Source of the DNA: CBDFGS01 sp965247255
GTDB taxonomy: Bacteria > Chloroflexota > Dehalococcoidia > Lucifugimonadales > CAUZJF01
NCBI GenBank assembly: GCA_965247255.1
Contig: CBDFGS010000012.1
Coordinates: 496,001 to 560,000 of the forward strand
DNA: 64,000 bases
Reading direction: 5' to 3'
Position numbers and translations under genes: made by a program. The notes under the pieces are model-generated. The model was not told the origin of the DNA. It saw only the letters and a list, made by a program, of their open reading frames with translations, and did not search any database. Positions 42,822-51,603 of the stretch are shown piece after piece. Position 1 is the first letter of the stretch. Each line of letters starts with the position of its first letter.

Positions 42822-43264
42822 CAACCAAGACCAACGCGGCCCCGGTAGAGATACTTATGGTCGAGGACAACCCGGGGGACGTGAGACTGGCTGAGGAAGC
42901 CCTCAGGGAAGCGGACGTAGCCAACAATCTCACCGTTGCGGAAGATGGCGAGGAGGCTATGGCCCTTCTTCGCGCGAAGGACCAAAACACGGCGGGCTCA
43001 AGGCCGGACCTTATATTGCTCGACCTCAACTTGCCCAAGCGCGATGGGCGAGAGGTGCTCGCGGACATCAAGGCGGACCCCCAGCTAAGGCGCATTCCAG
43101 TGGTGGTACTCACGACGTCCCGCGCCGAGCAGGATGTGCTGAAGTGCTACGACCTCCACGCCAATGCATACATCGTCAAGCCGGTTGACCTGGACCAGTT
43201 TATGGACGTGGTGACCGCGGTGGAGAAGTTCTGGCTAACGATAGTGACTCTACCGCCGGAGTAG
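42818..43264 (+). CDS. Response regulator, single receiver domain (Rcp1-like)
   Basis: 148 residues, only a receiver domain: EILMVEDNPGDVRLAEEAL at the start, phospho-acceptor Asp in LILLDLNLPKRDG, TTSRAEQDVLKCYDL and the switch Lys in YIVKPVD. No output domain, so it acts by protein contact. GTG start overlapping the kinase stop by four bases, which indicates strict co-expression with the kinase. Confidence 0.92.
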   Translation: MTTKTNAAPVEILMVEDNPGDVRLAEEALREADVANNLTVAEDGEEAMALLRAKDQNTAGSRPDLILLDLNLPKRDGREVLADIKADPQLRRIPVVVLTTSRAEQDVLKCYDLHANAYIVKPVDLDQFMDVVTAVEKFWLTIVTLPPE

Positions 43265-43311
43265 CTCCGAGTTGATGAGTACATGGGAGACTTGAGAGGA
43301 GGGCCGCCGTC

Positions 43312-44148
43312 ATGAAATTGAAGTTCTGGGAGAAGCCCGATCCCACCGTGCTGCCTGATTTCATTCGCAGGGCTATCGAAGCGCAGCCCCGGGTCGAAGG
43401 GGAGACGGTCTCAAGGCTGAACTACTATACGAAGGCTGGGAATTTTTCAGGTCGAAAGGTCGAATACCTGCGCGTCGTCGACCCCACCAGCATCGACGAT
43501 AGTGGTACTCAAGGGCTTAGCTACGACGACCTGGACCAAAGCCCCGATGCGGTCCTCTTCGAGGGCCAATATGACCGCGGAGCTTCGCTCCCTAGCCAGG
43601 TCGTACTGAAGGACCTTCGCGCCAAGCCCGATGCTAAGCAATACGCGGAAGGCGAGTCTCCGGCCGCCCGCATGGATACTGAAAGAGCCAAGCAGCTGGC
43701 CATCGGCACGAAGGAGAGGCCGATCGAGGTACTGTTGGTCGAGGACAACCCCGGAGACGTAAGGCTCACTCAGGAGTCGTTGCGAGACGCCGAAATCTTC
43801 AACAACATCAACGTGGCGGAAGACGGCGAGACCGCCATCGCGTACGTTAAGAGAGAGGGCGATTACTCCGAGTCACTCAGTCCGGACCTCATACTCTTGG
43901 ACCTCAACCTTCCGAAGAAGAGCGGTCAAGAGGTGCTCGAAGAGCTCAAAGCGGACCCCAACCTGAGGCGCATACCCGTTTCGGTCCTGACCTCGTCGCA
44001 GGCCGAGGAGGATGTCCTCAGAAGCACGGAGCTGAAGGCGAACACCTACATCTCCAAGCCGCTCACCATCTCCAAATTCACTATCGCGGTGGAGGCCGCG
44101 AAAGGCTACTGGATTGCGATGGCCCGGATTGACGCAGGGAGTAGCTGA
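43312..44148 (+). CDS. Receiver domain protein with unknown N-terminal domain
   Basis: 278 residues. The first 135 residues are a region I do not recognise: MKLKFWEKPDPTVLPDFI, RLNYYTKAGNFSGRKVEYLR and a run of acidic, Tyr-containing sequence. The remainder is a receiver domain like the two others nearby (VLLVEDNPGDVRLTQESL, LILLDLNLPKKSG, YISKPLT). The unusual order, unknown domain first and receiver last, matches the USP-receiver gene. GGAGG before the ATG. Probably a third target of the same phosphorelay. Confidence 0.85.
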   Translation: MKLKFWEKPDPTVLPDFIRRAIEAQPRVEGETVSRLNYYTKAGNFSGRKVEYLRVVDPTSIDDSGTQGLSYDDLDQSPDAVLFEGQYDRGASLPSQVVLKDLRAKPDAKQYAEGESPAARMDTERAKQLAIGTKERPIEVLLVEDNPGDVRLTQESLRDAEIFNNINVAEDGETAIAYVKREGDYSESLSPDLILLDLNLPKKSGQEVLEELKADPNLRRIPVSVLTSSQAEEDVLRSTELKANTYISKPLTISKFTIAVEAAKGYWIAMARIDAGSS

Positions 44149-44244
44149 GAACGATGACCTGCCCATAGGCAGGCGAGTCTTCCCCCCGCGTTTCCGAGTG
44201 ACCGAAAGGATCGTCGGCCGGACGCCTCGAATCTCTTTGAGCGC

Positions 44245-44946
44245 TCAGGACGGCGAGTCCATCAGCGCCGGCTGGCGCGCGTATCTCACGAACCCCTCCG
44301 CGTACTCGCAGCCGCTCCACTTACCCCCATTCTCCATCCCGCGCCACAGGGCGCATATCGTGTACATCGGGACGAGTAGAGGCTGCGCCGCCAGCTTCTT
44401 CAGGGCCTCGACCTTTTGCTCGAAAACGTCTGATATGTTGACGTAGTATTCGGGTACAAAACCCACTCGAGCGGCCGCTCCCAGGTGCGGCTCGAAGAAC
44501 CGGATGTCGGCCTTCGACTGCTGTGCCAGGTACGCGGCTTGCACTGCGCTCTGCGAGGTTATCCGGTGGGTCGGGTGGGTCAGCTCATCTTTCCAGTGGG
44601 TCAGAATGACGGTGGGCTCGAAGTCCGCGATCTCCCGAGCCAGCATCTCGATGCGGTCCGGAGTCATCTTTAACGGGTCGTCGCCGAAACCGAACATCTT
44701 GCCCTCGGCTCCCACCACCTCGGCCGCGGCGAACGCCTCCCTCTCCCTTATCCGTCGCACCTCCTCCACACTGATGCCCGGTTGCCCTTCGTATAAGGCG
44801 ACGCTCTCCTCCGTCTCGCCGTGGGTCAGCCAGACGACCTTGACCTTGGCGCCTTCACGGGCATACTTGATGAGCGTACCTCCACTCCTTGAGCAGAAGT
44901 CCGCTGAATGAGCGCTGATGGCCATCACCCTCGTGTCCTCTGACAT
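44245..44946 (-). CDS. PIG-L family protein, GalB-like (4-oxalomesaconate hydratase)
   Basis: 233 residues. PIG-L/LmbE proteins normally have AHPDD near the start; here it is SAHSADFCSRSGGTL, where the catalytic Asp of deacetylases is Ala but the zinc His and Asp remain. That SAHxADF...GG form is, from memory, the mark of GalB-type 4-oxalomesaconate hydratases. The second zinc motif HPTHR is present near 125. AGGGGGA before ATG 44946 fixes the start. It could hydrate a dicarboxylic enol acid from aromatic ring cleavage, feeding an RraA-type aldolase such as that at 22.0 kb. Divergent from the next gene. Confidence 0.72.
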   Translation of the reverse strand: MSEDTRVMAISAHSADFCSRSGGTLIKYAREGAKVKVVWLTHGETEESVALYEGQPGISVEEVRRIREREAFAAAEVVGAEGKMFGFGDDPLKMTPDRIEMLAREIADFEPTVILTHWKDELTHPTHRITSQSAVQAAYLAQQSKADIRFFEPHLGAAARVGFVPEYYVNISDVFEQKVEALKKLAAQPLLVPMYTICALWRGMENGGKWSGCEYAEGFVRYARQPALMDSPS

Positions 44947-45075
44947 GTATCCCCCTTTTGAAGTACCGAGACTGGCCCTATTGTAGATCAGCCTCTCGCC
45001 GCGTGATCGTCTGCTACAATCGCCAACGGTCTCAAAGCTGGTCCATGATCGCAGCCCAATGAACACGTCGGTGGC

Positions 45076-46653
45076 ATGACTTCTACGAACAGGCCTGCCG
45101 CGATAGGGTCCAACGGAATGGTCGCCTCGGCGCACCCCGTTGCGTCAGTCGCCGGGCTGCGCATGCTGATGGAGGGCGGCAACGCGTTCGACGCGGCCCT
45201 GGCGACAGCTACCACGCTTGGTGTGGTCGAGCCGTACTGGTCCGGAGTGGGTGGCATCGGGGTGGCGCTGGCGTACGTGGCCAGGGAGAGCAAGGTCAGG
45301 GCGCTCGACTTTTCGGGCAGCGCGCCTCAGGGAGCCGAGCCGTCGCGCTTCACCCCGGAGACCAAGGCCCGGGGCATCATGTCCGGGGTGGTCCCAGGCA
45401 ACGTCGCCGGCTGGCTCACGCTTCATGAGGCCTTCGGATCGATGGAACGGGAGCGAGTGTTCCTGCCGGCGATCGAATACGCCGAGAACGGGTTCGCCGC
45501 TACCGCCCTGAACAGCCAGATGATCGCCCAGGACCTGCAGTCCCTGCGCGGAAGGGCTACGCCGGGTGCAGTAGTGTTCAGCGGCTCCACGCGCGCTCCG
45601 CAACCCGGGGAACGCCTCAAGTCGAGTCAGCTCTCCGGTACGTTGCGACTCATCGCCAAGCACGGCAAAGAGGTCTTCTACACCGGGGAGTTGGCCCACC
45701 GAATGGCAAGCGCCAGCAAATCCGCCGCCGGCCTGCTGCAGATGGATGACCTCGCCGGATACTCGGCGCGGTGGCAAGTGCCCATACAAGTCCCCTACCG
45801 GCAACACGGCGTGAGCACTACGCCTCCCAACTCAGGCGGGTTCCAGATTCTAGGGACCCTGAGGGTCATGGATGGCTACAAAGACCTGGCGTACCACGAC
45901 CCGCGGAGTCTTCACCTGATGGTCGAGGCGCTCAAGCGGTGCAGGGCGGAGCGCGCCCAATACGGCGGCGATCCGGATTTCGTGGATATCCCGCTGGATA
46001 TACTCCTTTCCGATGACCACGCAGAAAAGCTGCGCGAAGATATTGAAGCGGACGTCGCGCTCCCTCCTCACGGAAGGAGAGAGTCGCCGGCCTCAGGCAG
46101 CACGACTCACTTCGGGGTGGCCGATCGCGACGGTAACGTCGTGAGCATCACCCAGACCCTGGGTGATGCCTTCGGTTCCGGGGTGCTTCTGGGCGATACG
46201 GGCATATTCCTCAACAACATGTGCAAGTGGTTCTCGCTGGACGAGGGCAGCCCAAATCTCATCGGACCCGGAAAGCGAGTGGACTTCGTACTCGCGCCGA
46301 CCCTGACCGAAGAAGCTAACAAGGTCCACTTGAGTCTTGGCACACCAGGAGGCGCAGGCATCCTCCAGACCACTCCACAAGTGCTCATGCATATCCTGGA
46401 GTACGGCATGGACATCCAGGAGGCCATCGAGGCGCCGCGGCTGCTATGCGCCGGCGACGCCGATGTGACTATGGAGGACCGCTTTCCAGCGGATGTCGTC
46501 CGCGAAATCGAAAGGCGCGGCTACAAGGTCAAACTCGCGGACGGGTGGTCTCTCCGTTACGGTGGCTTCCAGGGAATCCAAATCGATCACAAAGCCGGCG
46601 TCTTTCACGGCGGCGCCGATCCGAGGCGCGACGGCGTAGCGGTCGGCTGGTAA
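45076..46653 (+). CDS. Gamma-glutamyltransferase family protein
   Basis: 525 residues. It has the Ntn-hydrolase layout: ASAHPVASVAGLRMLMEGGN near the start, GVGGIGVALAY, and the self-cleavage site at Thr343 (STTHFGVADRDGN), followed by LNNMCKWF and GTPGGAGILQTTPQV. Cleavage before Thr343 would give a 36-kDa and a 19-kDa chain. No signal peptide is seen, so it may be cytoplasmic and act on gamma-glutamyl compounds or cephalosporin-like amides. The start is the ATG giving MTSTNRPAAIG. Confidence 0.88.
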   Translation: MTSTNRPAAIGSNGMVASAHPVASVAGLRMLMEGGNAFDAALATATTLGVVEPYWSGVGGIGVALAYVARESKVRALDFSGSAPQGAEPSRFTPETKARGIMSGVVPGNVAGWLTLHEAFGSMERERVFLPAIEYAENGFAATALNSQMIAQDLQSLRGRATPGAVVFSGSTRAPQPGERLKSSQLSGTLRLIAKHGKEVFYTGELAHRMASASKSAAGLLQMDDLAGYSARWQVPIQVPYRQHGVSTTPPNSGGFQILGTLRVMDGYKDLAYHDPRSLHLMVEALKRCRAERAQYGGDPDFVDIPLDILLSDDHAEKLREDIEADVALPPHGRRESPASGSTTHFGVADRDGNVVSITQTLGDAFGSGVLLGDTGIFLNNMCKWFSLDEGSPNLIGPGKRVDFVLAPTLTEEANKVHLSLGTPGGAGILQTTPQVLMHILEYGMDIQEAIEAPRLLCAGDADVTMEDRFPADVVREIERRGYKVKLADGWSLRYGGFQGIQIDHKAGVFHGGADPRRDGVAVGW

Positions 46654-46709
46654 AGCGTCCGAGACACGACCCTGGGATCCTGCGGCCCCACCGCCTGTGC
46701 CGCTTTTCG

Positions 46710-48452
46710 TTAGCTCTTCGCTTCGATCTCTCCCTGCATCCGCTCCTGTAGCTCTACGATCGGCAACGCGCCCAGGTCCTCACCGGACCGGAGCCGCACA
46801 GCGGCCGCGTCGGAGCTCGCCTCCCTGTCCCCCACGATGAGCATGTACGGGACCTTCTGTAGCTGAGCGTCCCTGATCTTGGCGTTCATTCGCTCGTTGC
46901 GAGCATCGACGTGGACCCTGAGGCCAGCCCTTTTGAGCCGGCCTTCGACCTCGTTCGCGTAGTCGTGGTGGCGCTCGGTGATGGGAATGACCTCCGCCTG
47001 CACCGGCGCGAGCCAGATTGGGAACGCGCCGCCGTGATGCTCTATTAGGACGCCCATAAACCTCTCCATCGAACCGAGCAGGGCGCGGTGAATCATGTAT
47101 GGCCTGTGTTCCTGGCCGTCGTCGCCGACGTAGCTGAGATCGAACCGCTCCGGCAGGTTGAAGTCGAACTGCACGGTCGTGCACTGCCACAGGCGGCCGA
47201 TGGCGTCCCGGATATGAACGTCGATCTTGGGACCGTAGAAAGCCCCGCCTCCCTCGTCGACTCCGTAATCCATCTTGCGCGCCTCGAGCGTGCGGCGTAG
47301 AGAGGTCGTAGCCAGCTCCCATCGCTCGGACTCCCCCACTGCCTTCTCGGGTTTCGTCGAGAGCATCACCTCGTACTCATCCATGCCGAAGCTGCTCAGA
47401 AGATGGAACGTCAGGTCCAGGACGCGGTTCACCTCTGCTTCTACCTGATCGGGACGGCAAAAGATGTGTGCGTCGTCCTGAGTCATACCCCTCACGCGAG
47501 AAAGCCCGTGCAGGACGCCGGCGCGCTCGTACCGGTATACCGTCCCTAGCTCTCCAATACGCATCGGGAGGTCGCGGTAGCTCCTGAGCCCGGTGTTGTA
47601 GTACATGATGTGGAAGGGGCAGTTCATAGGCTTCAGGTAGTAGTCCTGCCCGTCCACGTCCATTTTGGCGAACATGTTCTCAGCGAAAAACTCCAGGTGG
47701 CCGCTAGTCTCCCATAGCCTCGACCGCCCTATGTGAGGCGAGTACACCAGGTCGTATCCCCATTCGTGGTGCTCTTTCCTCCAGAAGTCCTCGATTATCT
47801 CCCTCACCCTCGCTCCCTTGGGGTGCCAGATGATCAGGCCCGGACCAGTCTCGTCGTGCACCGAGAATAGGTCCAGCTGCCTGCCGAGTGTGCGGTGGTC
47901 TCTGAGTTTAGCCTCCTCCAGCCGTTGGAGATGCTCATCGAGGGCGTCTTGAGACTCGAACGCCGTGCCGTATATGCGCTGAAGCATCTGGCGGTTCTCG
48001 TCGCCCCGCCAGTAGGCGCCGGCGATGCTGAGGAGCTTAAAGGCTGGGATATTGCCCGTAGAGGCTACGTGAGGCCCCGCGCACAGGTCTTCAAAATCGC
48101 CGTGGCGATACGTCGTGATCGCCTCGCCTTCCTCGATATCCTGGATTATCTCCAGTTTGAGGGGCTCCTCGGCGTTCATCTCCAGCGCCTGCTCACGCGA
48201 GTACTCGTGGTGCTCGAAAGGCAGGTCTCGGGCCACCATCTCTCCCATTCGCCTCTCTATCTCTTCCAGCTCTGACTCGGTGAAGGGCTCTGCGACCAGG
48301 AAGTCGTAGTAGAAGCCTTCATCTGTTGGCGGCCCGATGGCCAGCCTGGCATCCGGGTGTATCTTCGTAACCACGTCCGCCATGACGTGCGAGGCGGAGT
48401 GACGTATTCGCTTTCGGAGCTCTGCAAGCTCGGCATCCTTTATCATGCCCAT
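46710..48452 (-). CDS. thrS: Threonyl-tRNA synthetase without TGS domain
   Basis: 580 residues. It begins directly with the editing (SAD) domain, IRHSASHVMADVV, so the N-terminal TGS domain of about 60 residues found in typical ThrS is absent. The class II core is complete: WETSGHLEFF, MNCPFHIMYYN, GLSRVRGMTQDDAHIF, GGGAFYGPKIDV, GSMERFMGVLIEH, and the anticodon domain ends near MLIVGDREASSDAAAVR. ATG 48452 follows AAAGGA. It charges tRNA-Thr. A long hairpin-rich leader lies upstream. Confidence 0.93.
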   Translation of the reverse strand: MGMIKDAELAELRKRIRHSASHVMADVVTKIHPDARLAIGPPTDEGFYYDFLVAEPFTESELEEIERRMGEMVARDLPFEHHEYSREQALEMNAEEPLKLEIIQDIEEGEAITTYRHGDFEDLCAGPHVASTGNIPAFKLLSIAGAYWRGDENRQMLQRIYGTAFESQDALDEHLQRLEEAKLRDHRTLGRQLDLFSVHDETGPGLIIWHPKGARVREIIEDFWRKEHHEWGYDLVYSPHIGRSRLWETSGHLEFFAENMFAKMDVDGQDYYLKPMNCPFHIMYYNTGLRSYRDLPMRIGELGTVYRYERAGVLHGLSRVRGMTQDDAHIFCRPDQVEAEVNRVLDLTFHLLSSFGMDEYEVMLSTKPEKAVGESERWELATTSLRRTLEARKMDYGVDEGGGAFYGPKIDVHIRDAIGRLWQCTTVQFDFNLPERFDLSYVGDDGQEHRPYMIHRALLGSMERFMGVLIEHHGGAFPIWLAPVQAEVIPITERHHDYANEVEGRLKRAGLRVHVDARNERMNAKIRDAQLQKVPYMLIVGDREASSDAAAVRLRSGEDLGALPIVELQERMQGEIEAKS

Positions 48453-48477
48453 CGTTGAGTTCCTTTCGTTATCAGGG

Positions 48478-48558
48478 ACCGCGTGACCTCGCGCGGTGTA
48501 CAGGTGTACGGTCGTGGCAAACACAGGCCTCCCACGTTCGTTCAGAACGTGGGAGGCC
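48478..48558 (-). promoter_or_regulatory. Hairpin-rich leader of thrS
   Basis: In the thrS transcript a perfect 14-bp hairpin (48526-48539 with 48545-48558, GAACGTGGGAGGCC arm) is followed by a second stem, ACCGCG with CGCGGT (48478-48497), about 25 bases before the start. The first hairpin is followed by TGTGTTTG, only partly T-rich. Together they suggest attenuation or autogenous control of the synthetase. A T-box was considered but its conserved UGGN bulge is missing. Confidence 0.45.
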
Positions 48559-48636
48559 ACGTAGTCGTGATCGAAGTCGGTCCGAAGCCTATCCGGTCCC
48601 CAAGCTCAAAAAACCTCATGGGCCTGATACGCCCAT

Positions 48637-48664
48637 GTTATCTTTGAACGTTCGGGGCGGTCAA
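48637..48664 (-). promoter_or_regulatory. Probable thrS promoter
   Basis: On the minus strand TTGACC (48659-48664) and GATAAC (48637-48642) are separated by 16 bases, a good sigma-70-type pair. It would give a leader of roughly 175 bases before thrS. A CATGGGC/GCCCATG hairpin followed by AGGTTTTTT lies directly downstream, around the expected transcription start. Confidence 0.5.
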
Positions 48665-48783
48665 GAAGCTTGTGGATTTCCTGACCAACCTGAACCATAA
48701 TGAAAGAGTCACCGAGCGGCGGACGGTCCGCCGTTCGTTGGCGTTTTGACCCGATCGAGCTCGAGTAAGTAGAGGGGATAAGC

Positions 48784-50004
48784 GTGCGCTTCTGGTTCCA
48801 GGCGGTGTTCTTTGCCATCGTGGCGCTGGTTGGCTTGCTCCTCGGCCAGGCGATCGTGATTGCCTTCGGCGTCATGGGGATGCTTGCCGCGGGCGTCGCC
48901 TGGTTCTGGTACCGAGTGTCTCTAGAGGAGCTGGTATACGAGAGGACCCTGAGCTCGCGGCGCATCTTCGCCGGTGAAGAGCTCGGGATGACGGTCACCT
49001 TGACCAACAAGAAAATCGTCCCGTTGGCCTGGGTCCGGGTCGAGGACGAAGTGCCTCTAGAGCTCAGCATGGTTGAAGGAGACGTCGAGAAGCGGATTAG
49101 GAAGGGCCAGATCCTGAGGATGTCCACCTCCATCGCCTGGTACGAGCGAGTCCGCTGGAACTACCGGATGCAGTCCAATGTTAGAGGCGTGTACCGGATC
49201 GGCCCAGCCCACATTGAGAGCGGCGAGCCGTTCGGCTTTCTTGGTCAGCGATCACGAGAAGTCGGACAGGACTCCCTTATCGTTTACCCTCGCGTCCTGC
49301 CCCTGGAGGACATAGGAATACCTTCTGGGAGGCCCTTAGGCGAAGTCAGAGGCGGCATCAGGATCTTCCAAGACCCGTCCCGTCCTTCGGGACTTCGTGA
49401 GTACCAGCGTGGCGATGCTCTCAACACCGTAGACTGGAAGGCGACGGCCAAAACGCAGACCCTTCACGTGCGTACGTATGAGCCTAGCTCGTCTACTAGC
49501 GTGATCCTGGTCGTGGCCGTGGACACCTCGTCACCCTATTGGGCTTCCTACGCCCCAACTACGGTGGAGAGGATTATCACGGTGGCAGCATCGTTCGCCA
49601 GCTACGCCGCCGGACTCGAATACAGCATCGGGTTGTTCACTAATGACTTGCCTATCTTTTCCAACCGGCCGATGAACGTCCCCCCCGGACGCGGCCCGGA
49701 ACAGCTGAGCGAGATTCTGGCCGCCCTGGCGGTCGTCCGCTCCCTGGCTATGGCGCCGATGTCCAGCCAGTTGGCCGAGTTCGCGCGCCGCTTCCCGTTG
49801 GGCGCCACGCTCGCGGTGTGCACGGCGTTCATGCCCCCGGAATTCGCCCTCGCCCTCAGTGAGCTGAAAACTCGCGGGTTCAAGGTGATAGTGCTCTACG
49901 TCGGTGAAGAGCCGTGTTCAGACCTGTCTGAGGGGATCCAGGTCTACGAGTTGTACGACTACGTTGTTGAATCGGAGCAAGAGAGAGAGCGCGTTGCAGG
50001 ATAG
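48784..50004 (+). CDS. DUF58 domain membrane protein
   Basis: 406 residues. Two membrane segments at about 4-24 and 27-43, an Ig-like region (LGMTVTLTNKK), then the DUF58 core REYQRGDALNTVDWKATAK near 208, after which a vWA-like fold begins (VILVVAVDTSS). DUF58 proteins usually work with MoxR AAA ATPases and a DUF4129/transglutaminase protein in cell-envelope assembly. Only the DUF4129-like partner follows here. GTG start. The next gene overlaps it slightly. Confidence 0.85.
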   Translation: MRFWFQAVFFAIVALVGLLLGQAIVIAFGVMGMLAAGVAWFWYRVSLEELVYERTLSSRRIFAGEELGMTVTLTNKKIVPLAWVRVEDEVPLELSMVEGDVEKRIRKGQILRMSTSIAWYERVRWNYRMQSNVRGVYRIGPAHIESGEPFGFLGQRSREVGQDSLIVYPRVLPLEDIGIPSGRPLGEVRGGIRIFQDPSRPSGLREYQRGDALNTVDWKATAKTQTLHVRTYEPSSSTSVILVVAVDTSSPYWASYAPTTVERIITVAASFASYAAGLEYSIGLFTNDLPIFSNRPMNVPPGRGPEQLSEILAALAVVRSLAMAPMSSQLAEFARRFPLGATLAVCTAFMPPEFALALSELKTRGFKVIVLYVGEEPCSDLSEGIQVYELYDYVVESEQERERVAG

Positions 50005-51457
50005 ATTCGTGCTGGGCGCACTGCTTCTGGCCGAGAGCGCATGGCTGTACGCTGGGATTGCGATCATCGGCGTGGCGATGGACATCGAAGGTAGTCCGCT
50101 TGGTTGGACGTCCGTGCTCATCATCATGGCCGTGTCTCTCGTCGTGGCTCGAAAGTCTCCCTCGGACGTCGAGGCCATCGAGATGGTCTATGTCGTTCGT
50201 ACCCTTGTCGGCCTGCTAATCACCTACCTCCTCATCTCCACTCAGATCTCAACCGACTCGGACGGACTGTCGTTCGAGCCGGGCTGGCTGATAAGAATGG
50301 GCTCGGAGCCTCATCCCTATGGGCTTAGAGCGGCGGTTGGAGTCTTGGTCGGAATTGCTCTCTGGTTGAGGGGGGCCAGGCTGGCCGTCGTTGAGAGCCC
50401 CACCCGAAGCCTGGGCCTGAGCTTCGGTCTGGGAGTAGTGGTGCTCGCTCTCGCTCTGATCGCAGACACGGGCCTGGGCAGCGGCCTCAACACCGGATCG
50501 CTGGTGTTCGTGTTCTTCGGCGCCGGCCTCGCCGGCCTGAGTGGGGGGAACCTGCTCCAAAGCAGGTCCATCAAGTCGAAGTCCTGGCCGAAGATTATCG
50601 GCGGTTTCGTCCTCGTGGTGACTTTAATCGGCCTGCTTGTGAGCTTCCTTCAGGGCGAGCTGCTATCGAGCGCGTCGGACCCTGTCAGCGCCCTGCTGGG
50701 CGCGGTGGCGAAGGGTTTGACATGGGCCGTAATCATACCCATCGCCTTCGTCGCGGGGGGGGGAGTCGAGCTCTTTTTGAGCTTCTTCAGCCGGGGGGAG
50801 GGCTTCAACCCAGAGCTAGGGAGCAGCGCCGACCCTACACCGATCGCGGGCCTTAGCCTCGAGGAGCTGTTGGAAGCCGCGGAGTCGCTCGGCGAGCAAG
50901 AGCCAAGCCTGATCGAAAACGTACTCGGTTTCATCGAATCGGCGGTGGTGAACGTATTTCAGTTCGCGGCTCTGGCCCTGCCGGTGATCGCGGCGATGGT
51001 CGCCCTGGTGATCCTTGCCAGGCTGCTCCGCGGCCTGAGGGAGAGGCGTCCCAAGAAGTCTCTCGCCGGAGAGAGAGAGTACGTTGGTGAAGACGCTGAC
51101 TACGTTTCGGACTTCGGCGGTCTGCTGTGGAACCTGCTCTCCGACCGTCTCAGAAGGCGACGGAGTAAGGGCATGGCGGTCCCTGACGGTCCGCCCGGAA
51201 TCGTGGAGGTCTTTCGAATATACTACCGCCTTCTCAAGACAGCGGAAGAGAAAGGTACAGCTCGGCGACCCCACCAGACGACGGTGGAGTTTCAAACGCC
51301 GCTCGAGACGATCGTGTCCAGGGACTCAGCCCGCCTCGCTACCCTGTACTTCAATCAAGCGTGTTACGGTCATCGGGCCGCTACGGAGGAGGAGCTGGGC
51401 CAGCTGCGACTCGCCCTGGAGGGCCCAATATCCAGCCCTCAGGAACGCCGTTATTAG
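49994..51457 (+). CDS. Polytopic membrane protein with DUF4129 C-terminus
   Basis: About 487 residues from TTG 49994, overlapping the DUF58 gene by 11 bases; GTG 50009 is the alternative start. About nine membrane segments fill residues 5-370, two of them after a large loop near 265-320. The cytoplasmic tail with RRPHQTTVEFQTPLE and ARLATLYFNQACYG is the DUF4129 pattern that normally ends TgpA-type transglutaminases. The transglutaminase domain itself is missing, so this looks like a partial version of the MoxR-DUF58-TgpA system. Confidence 0.75.
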   Translation: MQDRFVLGALLLAESAWLYAGIAIIGVAMDIEGSPLGWTSVLIIMAVSLVVARKSPSDVEAIEMVYVVRTLVGLLITYLLISTQISTDSDGLSFEPGWLIRMGSEPHPYGLRAAVGVLVGIALWLRGARLAVVESPTRSLGLSFGLGVVVLALALIADTGLGSGLNTGSLVFVFFGAGLAGLSGGNLLQSRSIKSKSWPKIIGGFVLVVTLIGLLVSFLQGELLSSASDPVSALLGAVAKGLTWAVIIPIAFVAGGGVELFLSFFSRGEGFNPELGSSADPTPIAGLSLEELLEAAESLGEQEPSLIENVLGFIESAVVNVFQFAALALPVIAAMVALVILARLLRGLRERRPKKSLAGEREYVGEDADYVSDFGGLLWNLLSDRLRRRRSKGMAVPDGPPGIVEVFRIYYRLLKTAEEKGTARRPHQTTVEFQTPLETIVSRDSARLATLYFNQACYGHRAATEEELGQLRLALEGPISSPQERRY

Positions 51458-51603
51458 AGACGGGCCCGGAGCCGGCGCCCGGCGACCCGCATATCGCCTC
51501 GTCTACGCGCCTGTAGGGGCGGCGCCTACGTGCCCGCTCTCTTAGCTCGTGGTAAGCTCGCTCACCTGGTCTCGGTAGCGATTCGAACCGTTTCGCAGCG
51601 GCC

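Noticed and set aside
48470..48500. T-box leader before thrS
   Set aside because: Only ACCGCG of the T-box core is present; the UGGN tRNA-binding bulge is missing.
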